This document shows positions 1 through 7,440 of a stretch of 64,000 nucleotides of DNA, in pieces (position 1 is the stretch's first letter; every line of letters begins with the position of its first letter). A program made the position numbers and the translations under genes. The notes beneath the pieces were generated by a model, which saw only the letters and a list, made by a program, of their open reading frames with translations, was not told the DNA's origin and made no database searches. This DNA comes from Mycolicibacterium litorale (lineage in GTDB: Bacteria; Actinomycetota; Actinomycetes; Mycobacteriales; Mycobacteriaceae), in assembly GCA_002007745.1 (NCBI GenBank), contig CP019882.1, positions 4,402,001-4,466,000 of the forward strand, given 5' to 3'.

Positions 1-858
1 GGGGATCCGCAAGTCGCGCAGCACCAGCGCGGAGAACACCGCCGCCGCGCAGATCAGCGCGATGGCCAGCAGAATCAGCTTGGCCGGCAGCACGGCGTTG
101 ATGTCGGTGTAGCCGGCACCGGTGAACGGCTTGCCGCCCCGGGTGTGGCTGAGCAGCTCATAGCGGTCGAACCAGTAGGCGACCGCCTTGAGCAGAACCA
201 GCAGCCCGACCAGTGCGACCAACTGGATGCGCGCCGGCCGACTCAGCACACCGGTGCGCCCGGCCAGCCGGATGCCGCCGAACACGTAGTGGCTGACCAG
301 GTTCGCCAGGAACGCCAGGAACACCGAGACGAACAGGAACGTCAGCACCAGCCGGTAGAACGGCAGGTCGAAGGCGTAGAAGCCGAGGTCCTTGCCGAAC
401 TGCGGGTCGGTGACGCCGAACTTCCCGCCATGCAGGAACAGCTGCACCCGCGTCCAATAGCTCTGCGCGACCACACCGGACAGCAGGCCGATCACGGCGG
501 GCACCCCGATGCCGAACAGCTTCAGCCGCGCCATCACCGCGGTGCGGTAGCGCGCCACCGGATCGTTGGGCCCGGTGGTCGGCACGAACACCGGCCTCGT
601 GCGGTACGCCAGGGCCAGCCCGGCGAACACGATCGCCCCCACCAGCACCCCGGCCACCAGGAAAACGACGATGCGGGTCACCAGCACGGTGGTGAACACC
701 GAGCGGTACCCCAGCTCGCCGAACCACAGCCAGTCCACATAGGCGTCGATCAGCCGGGGCCCCACCAGCAGCAGCACCACCACCGCGAGCGCAATACCGA
801 TCAGAATCCGGCTGCGCCGGGTCAACTTCGGCATCCGGGCGCCGGGCCGCATACTCAC
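1..858 (-). CDS. UPF0182 family integral membrane protein, C-terminal part missing
   Basis: The start of a large membrane protein of the UPF0182 family (M. tuberculosis Rv3193c type). The reading frame is open to the window edge, so only about the first 286 residues are present; full family members are near 1000 residues. After a basic start (PKLTRRSRIL) there is a hydrophobic helix, then WLWFGELGYRSVF and several further transmembrane stretches typical of the family. GTG at 858 is preferred because AGGAG lies 8 nt upstream; the ATG at 852 in the same frame is the alternative. Function is unknown. The next gene upstream, the Lon-like PDZ protein, is on the same strand. Confidence 0.88.
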   Translation of the reverse strand, partial: MSMRPGARMPKLTRRSRILIGIALAVVVLLLVGPRLIDAYVDWLWFGELGYRSVFTTVLVTRIVVFLVAGVLVGAIVFAGLALAYRTRPVFVPTTGPNDPVARYRTAVMARLKLFGIGVPAVIGLLSGVVAQSYWTRVQLFLHGGKFGVTDPQFGKDLGFYAFDLPFYRLVLTFLFVSVFLAFLANLVSHYVFGGIRLAGRTGVLSRPARIQLVALVGLLVLLKAVAYWFDRYELLSHTRGGKPFTGAGYTDINAVLPAKLILLAIALICAAAVFSALVLRDLRIP

Positions 859-961
859 CTGTCAGACTCCTGGTTCTTGTCGGGCTGCACTGGCACGCCA
901 TGGCAGAAGTACGGACCCAACTGTACGCATCGCGACGACGGGTCTGTCCTGCAGCAACGCG

Positions 962-1984
962 CTAACACGAGGGCGGGCGGCCGCCGGAGGTCAGCGTGTG
1001 CAGGGAGTCCACCGCCCCGGTGAGGGTGTCGACCTTGACCAGCTCCATCTTGTCGTCGCGCATCGACTTGGCTTCGTCGCAGTTGTCGGCGGGCACCAGG
1101 AACACCGACGCCCCCGCCTCCTGGGCCGCCAGCATCTTGTGGGTGATGCCGCCGATCGGGCCGACCTTGCCGTCTTCGGTGATCGTCCCGGTGCCGGCGA
1201 TGAACTTCGATCCGTTGAGGTCGCCGGTGGTCAGCTTGTCGATGACGGCCAGGCTGAACATCAGCCCCGCCGACGGACCACCGATGTTGGCTAGGTTGAA
1301 GTCGATGGTGAACGGCGCCCACGGCGCGTCGAGCACCGCCACCCCCAGATAGCCGTAGTCACGGTCGGTGTTGGTGCCCAGGGTGATCCGCGCGCTGCCG
1401 GCCGGAGCGTTCTTGCGCCGGTAGTCGATGGTGATCTGCTGGCCCGGCTTGGTGGCCTTCAGCAACTTGGTGAACGCCTCGACGTTGGGCACCGGCGTGC
1501 CGTCAACCGCGTCGATGGCGTCACCGGCCTGCAGTTTGCCGGCCGACGGCCCCGGGTCGTTGACGTTCTCCACCCGCACCGCCTCGGGATACTTGAGGTA
1601 GCCCAGCGCGGCGTACTCGGCGCTGTCCTCGGAGCGTTTGAAGTCGGCATCCTGATCCTTCTCGACGTCCTCGCGGGACTTGTCCGGCGGGAAAATCAAG
1701 TCGCGGGGCACCAGCTGCTCGCGCCCGGACACCCACAACGTCAACGCCTGCCCCAAGGTGAGACCGTCGCGCTGGGCCACCGTCGTCATGTTCAGGTGCC
1801 CGGAGGTCGGATGGGTCGGGATGCCGTCAATGGCCACCACCTGCTTGCCGTCGACCTCACCGAGGGTGTCGAACGTCGGGCCGGGCCCCAGCGACACGAA
1901 GGGCACCGTCACGACCGCCAGCAGCACGCCGAAGACGACGATTGGCACGAGCGCCGTCATCAGCGTCAGAATCCGCCTGTTCAC
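962..1984 (-). CDS. Lon-like PDZ domain serine protease, membrane anchored
   Basis: A 340-residue protein of the YlbL/Rv3194c family. An N-terminal signal-anchor (residues 8-28) puts the rest outside the membrane. A PDZ-like domain spans about 130-210 and the Lon-type proteolytic domain about 215-335. The Ser-Lys catalytic dyad is visible: Ser238 in GGPSAGLMF and Lys283 in GGITHKM. The start is GTG (1982-1984) with only a weak ribosome site. It lies upstream of and on the same strand as the UPF0182 gene, and is divergent from the Zincin_2 gene. Substrates are not evident from the sequence. Confidence 0.92.
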   Translation of the reverse strand: MNRRILTLMTALVPIVVFGVLLAVVTVPFVSLGPGPTFDTLGEVDGKQVVAIDGIPTHPTSGHLNMTTVAQRDGLTLGQALTLWVSGREQLVPRDLIFPPDKSREDVEKDQDADFKRSEDSAEYAALGYLKYPEAVRVENVNDPGPSAGKLQAGDAIDAVDGTPVPNVEAFTKLLKATKPGQQITIDYRRKNAPAGSARITLGTNTDRDYGYLGVAVLDAPWAPFTIDFNLANIGGPSAGLMFSLAVIDKLTTGDLNGSKFIAGTGTITEDGKVGPIGGITHKMLAAQEAGASVFLVPADNCDEAKSMRDDKMELVKVDTLTGAVDSLHTLTSGGRPPSC

Positions 1985-2000
1985 GCCGCCAAGAGTAGAT

Positions 2001-2072
2001 CCGGCGGGCAGGAGCGCAGCGACCCGGGGAATAGACCCGGCGGGCAGGAGCGCAGCGACCCGGGGAATAGAC
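2001..2072. repeat. Two perfect tandem copies of a 36-bp unit
   Basis: The unit starts ccggcgggcaggagcgcagc and ends ggggaatagac. Copy 1 is 2001-2036 and copy 2 is 2037-2072, with no mismatch. The repeat lies between the divergent Lon-like protease gene (start 1984) and the Zincin_2 gene (start 2145), so it occupies most of their shared promoter region. The core ggcaggagcgcagcgacc resembles GC-rich intergenic repeats scattered in mycobacterial genomes; that family assignment is from memory and unverified. Confidence 0.9.
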
Positions 2073-2144
2073 CCCGCCCCCGGTTCACTGACAGCGTGAT
2101 CGCCTCCCGCCCCGCTCCCGACCTAGGTTGAGTACGGTTGAGGC

Positions 2145-3506
2145 ATGGCTGACCTGCCCTTCGGCTTCTCCGCGGGAGACGACCCCGACCGCGACAAGCC
2201 GAAAAAGGACCCCAACCCCGGCTCCAACAACCCGTTCGGCTTCGGTGGCGGTGATTTCAACATGGCCGACCTGGGCCAGATCTTCACCCAGCTGGGCCAG
2301 ATGTTCAGCGGCACCGGCGGCCCAATGGGTGGCTCGTCGGGACCGGTCAACTACGACCTGGCCCGCCAGCTGGCCTCGAATTCCATCGGATTCGTCGCCC
2401 CCATCTCGGCTAGCACCACCACCGCCATCTCCGACGCCGTGCACTTGGCCGACACCTGGCTCGACGGCGCCACCGCGCTGCCGGCCGGGGCCACCAAGGC
2501 CGTCGCCTGGACCCCCAGCGACTGGGTGGACAACACCCTGGACACCTGGAAGCGGCTGTGCGACCCGATGGCCGAACAAATCTCCTCGGTATGGGCGTCG
2601 GCCCTGCCGGAAGAGGCCAGGGCGATGGCCGGCCCGCTGATGGCGATGATGACCCAGATGGGTGGCATGGCCTTCGGCTCCCAGCTCGGCCAGGCGCTCG
2701 GCAAGCTGTCGAGTGAGGTGCTCACCTCCACCGACATCGGGTTGCCGCTAGGCCCCAAGGGCGTGGCCGCGCTGCTGCCCAACGCCATCGAATCCCTCTC
2801 CGAGGGCCTCGAGCAGCCCCGCAGCGAGATCCTGACCTTCCTGGCTGCCCGGGAGGCCGCCCACCACCGGCTGTTCAGTCACGTCCCGTGGCTGTCCAGC
2901 CAGCTGCTCAACGCCGTCGAGTCCTACGCCAAGGGCATGAAGATCGACATGAGTGGAATCGAAGAGCTGGCAGCCGGATTCAACCCGGCCGCCCTCGGCG
3001 ATCCGGCCGCCATGGAGCAGCTGCTCAGCCAGGGCATGTTCGAGCCCAAGGCCACCCCGGAACAGACCGCCGCCCTCGAGCGGCTGGAAACCCTGCTGGC
3101 CCTCATCGAAGGCTGGGTGCAGACCGTGGTCAGCGCCGCCCTCGGCGACCGAATTCCCGGCACCGCCGCCCTGTCGGAGATGCTGCGGCGTCGGCGGGCC
3201 ACCGCCGGTCCGGCCGAGCAGACCTTCGCCACCCTGGTCGGGCTGGAACTGCGGCCCCGCAAGATGCGGGAAGCGGCGGTGCTGTGGGAGCGGCTCACCG
3301 AGGCCGTCGGAGTCGACGCCCGCGACGCCGTCTGGCAGCACCCCGACCTGCTGCCCAACTCGGCCGACCTCGACGAGCCGGCAGCGTTCATCGACCGGAT
3401 CATCGGCGGCGACACCACCGGCATCGACGAAGCGTTCAACCAGGCGATCGCCGACCTCGACAAGGAACTGGGCCCGGACGAGGGTGACGACGGCCCGAAG
3501 GGCTGA
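2145..3506 (+). CDS. Zincin_2 family putative zinc-dependent metalloprotease
   Basis: A 453-residue protein homologous to M. tuberculosis Rv3195, in the family described as zinc-dependent metalloprotease or F420-biosynthesis-associated hydrolase. It opens with a Gly/Asn/Pro-rich low-complexity segment (1-65). The zincin-like helix is seen at 236-241 (REAAHH), a degenerate relative of HExxH. No signal peptide, so it is probably cytoplasmic. The ATG at 2145 follows a GGTTGAGG stretch. It is followed after 64 bp by the E1-like gene and then the UbiB-type kinase gene on the same strand. Peptidase activity is inferred from the family only. Confidence 0.85.
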   Translation: MADLPFGFSAGDDPDRDKPKKDPNPGSNNPFGFGGGDFNMADLGQIFTQLGQMFSGTGGPMGGSSGPVNYDLARQLASNSIGFVAPISASTTTAISDAVHLADTWLDGATALPAGATKAVAWTPSDWVDNTLDTWKRLCDPMAEQISSVWASALPEEARAMAGPLMAMMTQMGGMAFGSQLGQALGKLSSEVLTSTDIGLPLGPKGVAALLPNAIESLSEGLEQPRSEILTFLAAREAAHHRLFSHVPWLSSQLLNAVESYAKGMKIDMSGIEELAAGFNPAALGDPAAMEQLLSQGMFEPKATPEQTAALERLETLLALIEGWVQTVVSAALGDRIPGTAALSEMLRRRRATAGPAEQTFATLVGLELRPRKMREAAVLWERLTEAVGVDARDAVWQHPDLLPNSADLDEPAAFIDRIIGGDTTGIDEAFNQAIADLDKELGPDEGDDGPKG

Positions 3507-3570
3507 CCACCCCGGGTTCGCCTGTGGATAGCCGGGCCGCGAAACATCGCCGCGGTGCCAGAGTCGCGCT

Positions 3571-4410
3571 ATGCGGCGCTACGCACTCGACCCGACCCTG
3601 CCGGTGCTGCTGCGGCCCGACGGCACCGTCCAGGTGGGCTGGGACCCGCGCCGTGCGGTACTGGTCCACCCGCCCGACGGCCTGACCGCCCACGGGCTGG
3701 CCGCGGTGCTGCGCGGGATGCAGGTGCCCACCGACCGGAGCCGGCTGCACCGGCTCGCCGCCACCCACGGGCTGGCCGATCCGGCCGGGTTCGACGAATT
3801 ACTGGCCGCATTGGTGGCCGCCGCGGTGGTCCGCGACCGTGCCGGCACCCCCAGCAGGCGGGCACTGGCGATCCGGGTGCACGGCTGCGGCCCGCTGGCC
3901 GACCTGCTCGTCGACGCGCTGCACCGGTCCGGGGCGAGGATCGCCCGGACCAGCCACACCAACGCCACGGTGTCGGCCACCAGCGCCGACATGGTGGTGC
4001 TGACCGACTACCTGGTCGCCGACCCGCGCCTGGTCCGCGATCTGCACACCGTCGGCGTCCCGCATCTGCCGGTCCGGGTCCGTGACGGCGCCGGCCTGGT
4101 CGGCCCGCTGGTGATTCCCGGCGTGACCAGCTGCCTGTCCTGCGCCGACCTGCACCGCACCGACCGCGACGCCGCCTGGCCCGCGCTCGCCGCCCAGCTA
4201 CGTGACGTGATCGGTACTGCCGACCGTCCGACGGTGCTGGCCACCGCCGCCGTCGCGCTGAGCCAGCTAAACCGGATTATCACCGCGGTGAGCGGCACCG
4301 AAGCCGCCGGCCCGCCCCCGGCCACCCTCAACACCACCCTGGAAGTCGACGTCACCGCGAACACGATCTCGGCTCGCCGCTGGTCACGGCACCCGGACTG
4401 CGAATGCTGA
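3571..4410 (+). CDS. E1-like / cyclodehydratase partner-type protein (Rv3196 family)
   Basis: A 279-residue homologue of Rv3196, usually called conserved hypothetical. Two halves are visible. Residues 1-90 resemble the winged-helix leader-binding region of RiPP (TOMM) cyclodehydratase partner proteins (VQVGWDPRRAV...LLAALVAAAVV). Residues 98-279 form a shortened ThiF/E1-like domain. Likely zinc ligands are C188 and C191 (SCLSCADLHRTDRD) and C277 and C279 in the terminal HPDCEC, the CxxC plus CxC arrangement of that family. No YcaO partner or precursor peptide gene is nearby. The role is an inference; the protein could instead be a stand-alone adenylating or peptide-binding protein. Confidence 0.75.
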   Translation: MRRYALDPTLPVLLRPDGTVQVGWDPRRAVLVHPPDGLTAHGLAAVLRGMQVPTDRSRLHRLAATHGLADPAGFDELLAALVAAAVVRDRAGTPSRRALAIRVHGCGPLADLLVDALHRSGARIARTSHTNATVSATSADMVVLTDYLVADPRLVRDLHTVGVPHLPVRVRDGAGLVGPLVIPGVTSCLSCADLHRTDRDAAWPALAAQLRDVIGTADRPTVLATAAVALSQLNRIITAVSGTEAAGPPPATLNTTLEVDVTANTISARRWSRHPDCEC

Positions 4411-4450
4411 CATACCTGGTTGCCAGCACGACGGCGTCGGGGATGATGGT

Positions 4451-5779
4451 GTGGTGGCAGACATCAAGCGCGGGCGTGCAGCCCGCAACGCAAAGCTCGC
4501 GACCATCCCGGTCGGCTTTGCGGGCAGGGCCGCGCTGGGCTTGGGCAAACGGCTGACCGGCAAGTCCAGGGACGAGGTCAACGCCGAACTGATGGAGAAG
4601 GCCGCCAACCAGCTTTTCACCGTGCTCGGTGAGCTCAAGGGCGGCGCCATGAAGGTGGGCCAGGCGCTGTCGGTGTTGGAAGCCGCCATCCCCGAGGAGT
4701 TCGGCGAGCCCTACCGCGAAGCGCTCACCAAACTGCAGAAGGACGCTCCGCCGCTGCCGGCGGCGAAGGTTCATCGCGTGCTCGACGGACAGCTCGGCAC
4801 CAAGTGGCGCTCCCGATTCACCTCCTTCGACGACACCCCGGTCGCCTCGGCCAGCATCGGTCAGGTCCACAAGGGGGTGTGGTCGGACGGCCGCGAGGTG
4901 GCGGTCAAGATCCAGTACCCCGGCGCCGACGAGGCGCTGCGCGCCGACTTGAAGACCATGCAGCGCATGGTCAGCGTGTTCAAGCAACTCGCGCCCGGCG
5001 CCGACATCCAAGGTGTCGTCGACGAACTCATCGAGCGCACCGAGATGGAGCTGGACTACCGGCTCGAAGCCGACAACCAGCGTGCCTTCGCCAAGGCCTA
5101 CCAAGATGATCCGCACTTCGTGGTGCCGCACGTGGTGGCCAGCTCACCGAAGGTGATGATCACCGAATGGATCGACGGCAAGCCGATGGCGCAGATCATC
5201 CGCGACGGCACACCCGACGAGCGGGACCTTTGCGGCACAAGGCTTATCGAGTTGACCTTCGATGCCCCGGCCCGGCTGGGCATGATGCACGGCGACGCGC
5301 ACCCCGGCAATTTCATGATGCTGCCCGACGGCCGGATGGCCGTCATCGACTTCGGTGCGGTGGCTCCCCTGCCCGGTGGACTGCCCGTCGAGATCGGGAT
5401 GATCATCCGGCTGGCCCGCGACAAGGATTACGACCGACTGCTGCCCACCATGGAGAAGGTCGGCTTCATCCAGAAGGGTGAACAGGTTTCGGCTCGCGAG
5501 ATCGACGACATGCTGCGTCAGTACGTCGAGCCGATCGAGGTCGACGTCTTCCACTACACCCGCAAGTGGCTGCAGAAGATGGCCGCCGCCAACATGGCCG
5601 TCTCGCCCCAGCAACTCAAGACCGCCCGCCAGATGGATCTGCCGGCCAAACTGGCGATCCCGCTGCGGGTGATCGCATCGACGGTGGCGATCTCGGCCCA
5701 GCTCGACGCGCACGTGCCGACCCGGGAGCTGGCCGCGAAGTTCGTCCCGGGGTTCGCCGAGCCCGAACCCGTGCACTGA
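4451..5779 (+). CDS. ABC1/UbiB-family atypical kinase, MABP-1 homologue
   Basis: A 442-residue AarF/UbiB-type protein matching M. tuberculosis Rv3197, which has been linked to macrolide tolerance (MABP-1). Family motifs in order: the Ala/Lys loop GGAMKVGQALSV near residue 60, nucleotide-loop ASASIGQVHKGV, EMELDYRLEADNQ, catalytic loop MHGDAHPGNF and metal-binding VIDFGA. The length matches the family. Start is GTG 4451; an adjacent GTG at 4454 is equally possible. It is the last gene of the co-directional trio and is convergent with whiB7, 24 bp from its stop. A shared role with WhiB7 in antibiotic response is plausible from position but not shown by the sequence. Confidence 0.88.
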   Translation: MVADIKRGRAARNAKLATIPVGFAGRAALGLGKRLTGKSRDEVNAELMEKAANQLFTVLGELKGGAMKVGQALSVLEAAIPEEFGEPYREALTKLQKDAPPLPAAKVHRVLDGQLGTKWRSRFTSFDDTPVASASIGQVHKGVWSDGREVAVKIQYPGADEALRADLKTMQRMVSVFKQLAPGADIQGVVDELIERTEMELDYRLEADNQRAFAKAYQDDPHFVVPHVVASSPKVMITEWIDGKPMAQIIRDGTPDERDLCGTRLIELTFDAPARLGMMHGDAHPGNFMMLPDGRMAVIDFGAVAPLPGGLPVEIGMIIRLARDKDYDRLLPTMEKVGFIQKGEQVSAREIDDMLRQYVEPIEVDVFHYTRKWLQKMAAANMAVSPQQLKTARQMDLPAKLAIPLRVIASTVAISAQLDAHVPTRELAAKFVPGFAEPEPVH

Positions 5780-5803
5780 CGGGCCGGGCCCGACGACACC
5801 GCA

Positions 5804-6073
5804 TCAGGCCGCGATGACGTCCTTGCGCGGACGCCCACGGGGGCGCTTGCGCGCCACAACGCTGCCCCGTTCGAAGATCTCGCCGCCCCAGACACCCCAT
5901 GGCTCACCACGTTCCAGCGCGGCGGCAAGACACTGCCGCCGGATCGGGCAATCCCCGCAGAGCACCTTGGCGCGCTCCAAGTCGACGGGGGTCTCGGCGA
6001 ACCACAGATCGGGATCCCCGACGTGGCACGGCAACACCGGCAGCTTCTCCTGGCGGACTGTCGATGTCGACAT
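5804..6073 (-). CDS. whiB7: WhiB7, redox-sensing antibiotic-resistance transcription activator
   Basis: An 89-residue Wbl protein that binds a 4Fe-4S cluster and sigma-A to activate intrinsic resistance genes. Cluster ligands are C16, C39, C42 and C48; the G(V/I)WGG turn (GVWGGE) is at about 60-65 and the AT-hook RGRPR at 79-83. ATG 6073 is chosen because it gives the family length (92 in M. tuberculosis) and has GAGCAGG just upstream; a longer in-frame extension to 6163 would run into the attenuator and is rejected. Expression is set by the long leader described in the neighbouring entries. Confidence 0.95.
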   Translation of the reverse strand: MSTSTVRQEKLPVLPCHVGDPDLWFAETPVDLERAKVLCGDCPIRRQCLAAALERGEPWGVWGGEIFERGSVVARKRPRGRPRKDVIAA

Positions 6074-6148
6074 GTCCTGCTCACCTGCTTCCTGGTCGTA
6101 TCGAGTTACGTATCGCTTCGGTGGGGATCCGGACCAGGAATCTTGGAG

Positions 6149-6190
6149 AAAAACAATGGCCACGGATCCTTTGACTTCGGGTCCGTGGCC
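6149..6190 (-). terminator. Intrinsic terminator of the whiB7 leader (attenuator)
   Basis: On the minus strand a hairpin with 9-bp perfect arms (GGCCACGGA, 6182-6190; TCCGTGGCC, 6158-6166) is followed by ATTGTTTTT (5-T run, 6149-6153). It lies between the leader ORF and the whiB7 start, so when formed it stops transcription before whiB7. Its upstream arm can alternatively pair with the end of the leader ORF (separate entry). Confidence 0.9.
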
Positions 6191-6238
6191 AGTGGCTGTG
6201 TCTGGGAGCTTTCCTAGATGAAGCTCCTGTCCACGGAC
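6181..6238 (-). promoter_or_regulatory. Antiterminator pairing of the whiB7 attenuator
   Basis: GTCCGTGG at 6231-6238 (minus strand, inside the last codons of the leader ORF) is an exact complement of CCACGGAC at 6181-6188, the upstream arm of the terminator. The two pairings exclude each other. A ribosome that reaches the leader ORF stop (6214-6216) would cover or disrupt 6231-6238 and let the terminator form. A ribosome stalled earlier leaves it free, giving antitermination. A small extra hairpin (6205-6211 with 6221-6227) holds the stop codon in its loop. Confidence 0.8.
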
Positions 6239-6423
6239 GCGATGGTCGGGGCGGCGTTGGCGCGGCGCTTACGCTGCGCCGCAATAGCGGCGGCCGCCCC
6301 GGCGGGGTGAGCGCCAAAAGCGGTATGCGCGGGCGGGGTCGCCACAAAAGCCTGGGGGGCGTGGGAGGACCACATGAGACGCGCAAAGCCGGCTACGCCA
6401 TAGTCAGCGGTGCTGGAAATCAT
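6214..6423 (-). CDS. whiB7 leader ORF (uORF), 69 codons
   Basis: ATG at 6423 is preceded by GAGAGGAGGG, one of the strongest ribosome sites in the window, with 7-8 nt spacing. The 69-residue product starts MISSTADYGVAG, is Ala/Pro-rich in the middle, has a basic stretch QRKRRANAAP at 50-59 and ends SVDRSFI. It has no recognised domain. Its last codons form one arm of the antiterminator, so translation rather than the peptide is probably the functional output. Translated leader ORFs controlling whiB7 by attenuation are known in mycobacteria; correspondence of this peptide with a described one was not checked. Confidence 0.85.
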   Translation of the reverse strand: MISSTADYGVAGFARLMWSSHAPQAFVATPPAHTAFGAHPAGAAAAIAAQRKRRANAAPTIASVDRSFI

Positions 6424-6469
6424 CGTCGGGCCCTCCTCTCGCAATCGTCGGCACAGACTGTCGGATTCG

Positions 6470-6509
6470 AGGCTAAACCCTAACACCATTTCGCCACAAG
6501 CGATTTTCT
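6470..6509 (-). promoter_or_regulatory. whiB7 promoter with AT-rich WhiB7 site
   Basis: On the minus strand AGAAAATCGC (6500-6509) is directly followed by a -35-like TTGTGG (6494-6499), an 18-nt spacer and a -10-like TAGCCT (6470-6475). WhiB7 promoters typically have an A/T patch just upstream of a -35, which this matches, so autoregulation is expected. Transcription would start about 40 nt before the leader ORF. Element assignment is by eye. Confidence 0.65.
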
Positions 6510-6588
6510 GACCTGGGGTTTTCGCGTGAGCGTCGGCGGCCGCCGCGTGGGACACCATGGCCGACCGCGCACCCGTAGCGTGAGGGGC

Positions 6589-7440
6589 ATGGGGCAACTG
6601 CGCCCGCCGGGCACCCCGCACGGTGCGGGGCAGATGGCACATGGTTTCCGCATCGAGGCACACACCCACGATGACGGACAATTGGTGTACGCCGCCTCGG
6701 GCTTGCTGGCCACCACCACCGAGTTGGGCACCTGGGTGGCACCCGCGAACCGCCTGACCTGGACACCGCCCGGATTCGCCCACTCCCACCGGTTCTACGG
6801 CACAACCGACGTCCGGCTGGTGGTCATCCCCGCCGAGCTGTGCGCCGAGCTCGCCGCGACTCCCGGCGTATTCAGCGTGAATCCTCTTCTGCGCGAAGCT
6901 CTTCTGTCGCTCACCAGTCGGCAAGACGACAGATCCGACGCCTACCGACGACTACGCGCGGTGGTGATCGACGAAATCACCGACACCCCCGATCAGTCCC
7001 TGCACCTGCCCGAACCCCGCGACGACCGACTGCGCGCCGTCACCGAGATACTGCGCGCCGACCCGAGCCAGACCACAACGCTGGCCGAACTGGGTCGGCA
7101 GACCGGCGCCAGCGCCCGCACCCTGACCCGCCTCTTCCGCGATGAGCTTGGCATGAGCTTCCACCGCTGGCGCACCGTTCTGCGTGTTCACCACGCACTG
7201 GTCCACCTCGGTGCTGGAGCATCGGTCACCGGCACCGCGTTCGCCTGCGGATGGTCCAATCCCGCCAGTTTCATCGAGGCGTTCACCGCCATCGTCGGCG
7301 AGACCCCGGGCCGCTACCAGTCCGGCCTGAGCCGCATCCGCAGCGGGTCGGCGGATCAACGTGGCGACTTTCCGGTATCCGCTGGCCACTTATCGGTGGG
7401 CGGCCGCGACGGCTCACACCACAGTGGAGGACATGGATGA
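6589..7440 (+). CDS. AraC-family transcriptional regulator
   Basis: A 283-residue regulator with an N-terminal cupin (about 15-70: HTHDDGQLV ... PPGFAHSH) and a C-terminal AraC helix-turn-helix pair (about 150-245: TLAELGRQTGASARTLTRLF, then ACGWSNPASFIEAFTAIVGETPGRY). ATG 6589 is preferred since it starts just before the cupin; an upstream in-frame GTG at 6526 would reach into the whiB7 promoter. Its stop overlaps the start of the hydroxylase gene by 8 bp, so the two are translationally coupled, and the hydroxylase is a likely target or partner. It is divergent from whiB7. Inducer unknown. Confidence 0.88.
   Translation: MGQLRPPGTPHGAGQMAHGFRIEAHTHDDGQLVYAASGLLATTTELGTWVAPANRLTWTPPGFAHSHRFYGTTDVRLVVIPAELCAELAATPGVFSVNPLLREALLSLTSRQDDRSDAYRRLRAVVIDEITDTPDQSLHLPEPRDDRLRAVTEILRADPSQTTTLAELGRQTGASARTLTRLFRDELGMSFHRWRTVLRVHHALVHLGAGASVTGTAFACGWSNPASFIEAFTAIVGETPGRYQSGLSRIRSGSADQRGDFPVSAGHLSVGGRDGSHHSGGHG

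Noticed and set aside
6074..6163. In-frame upstream extension of whiB7 by 30 codons
   Set aside because: It starts inside the attenuator stem, lacks a ribosome site and does not match WhiB7 proteins.
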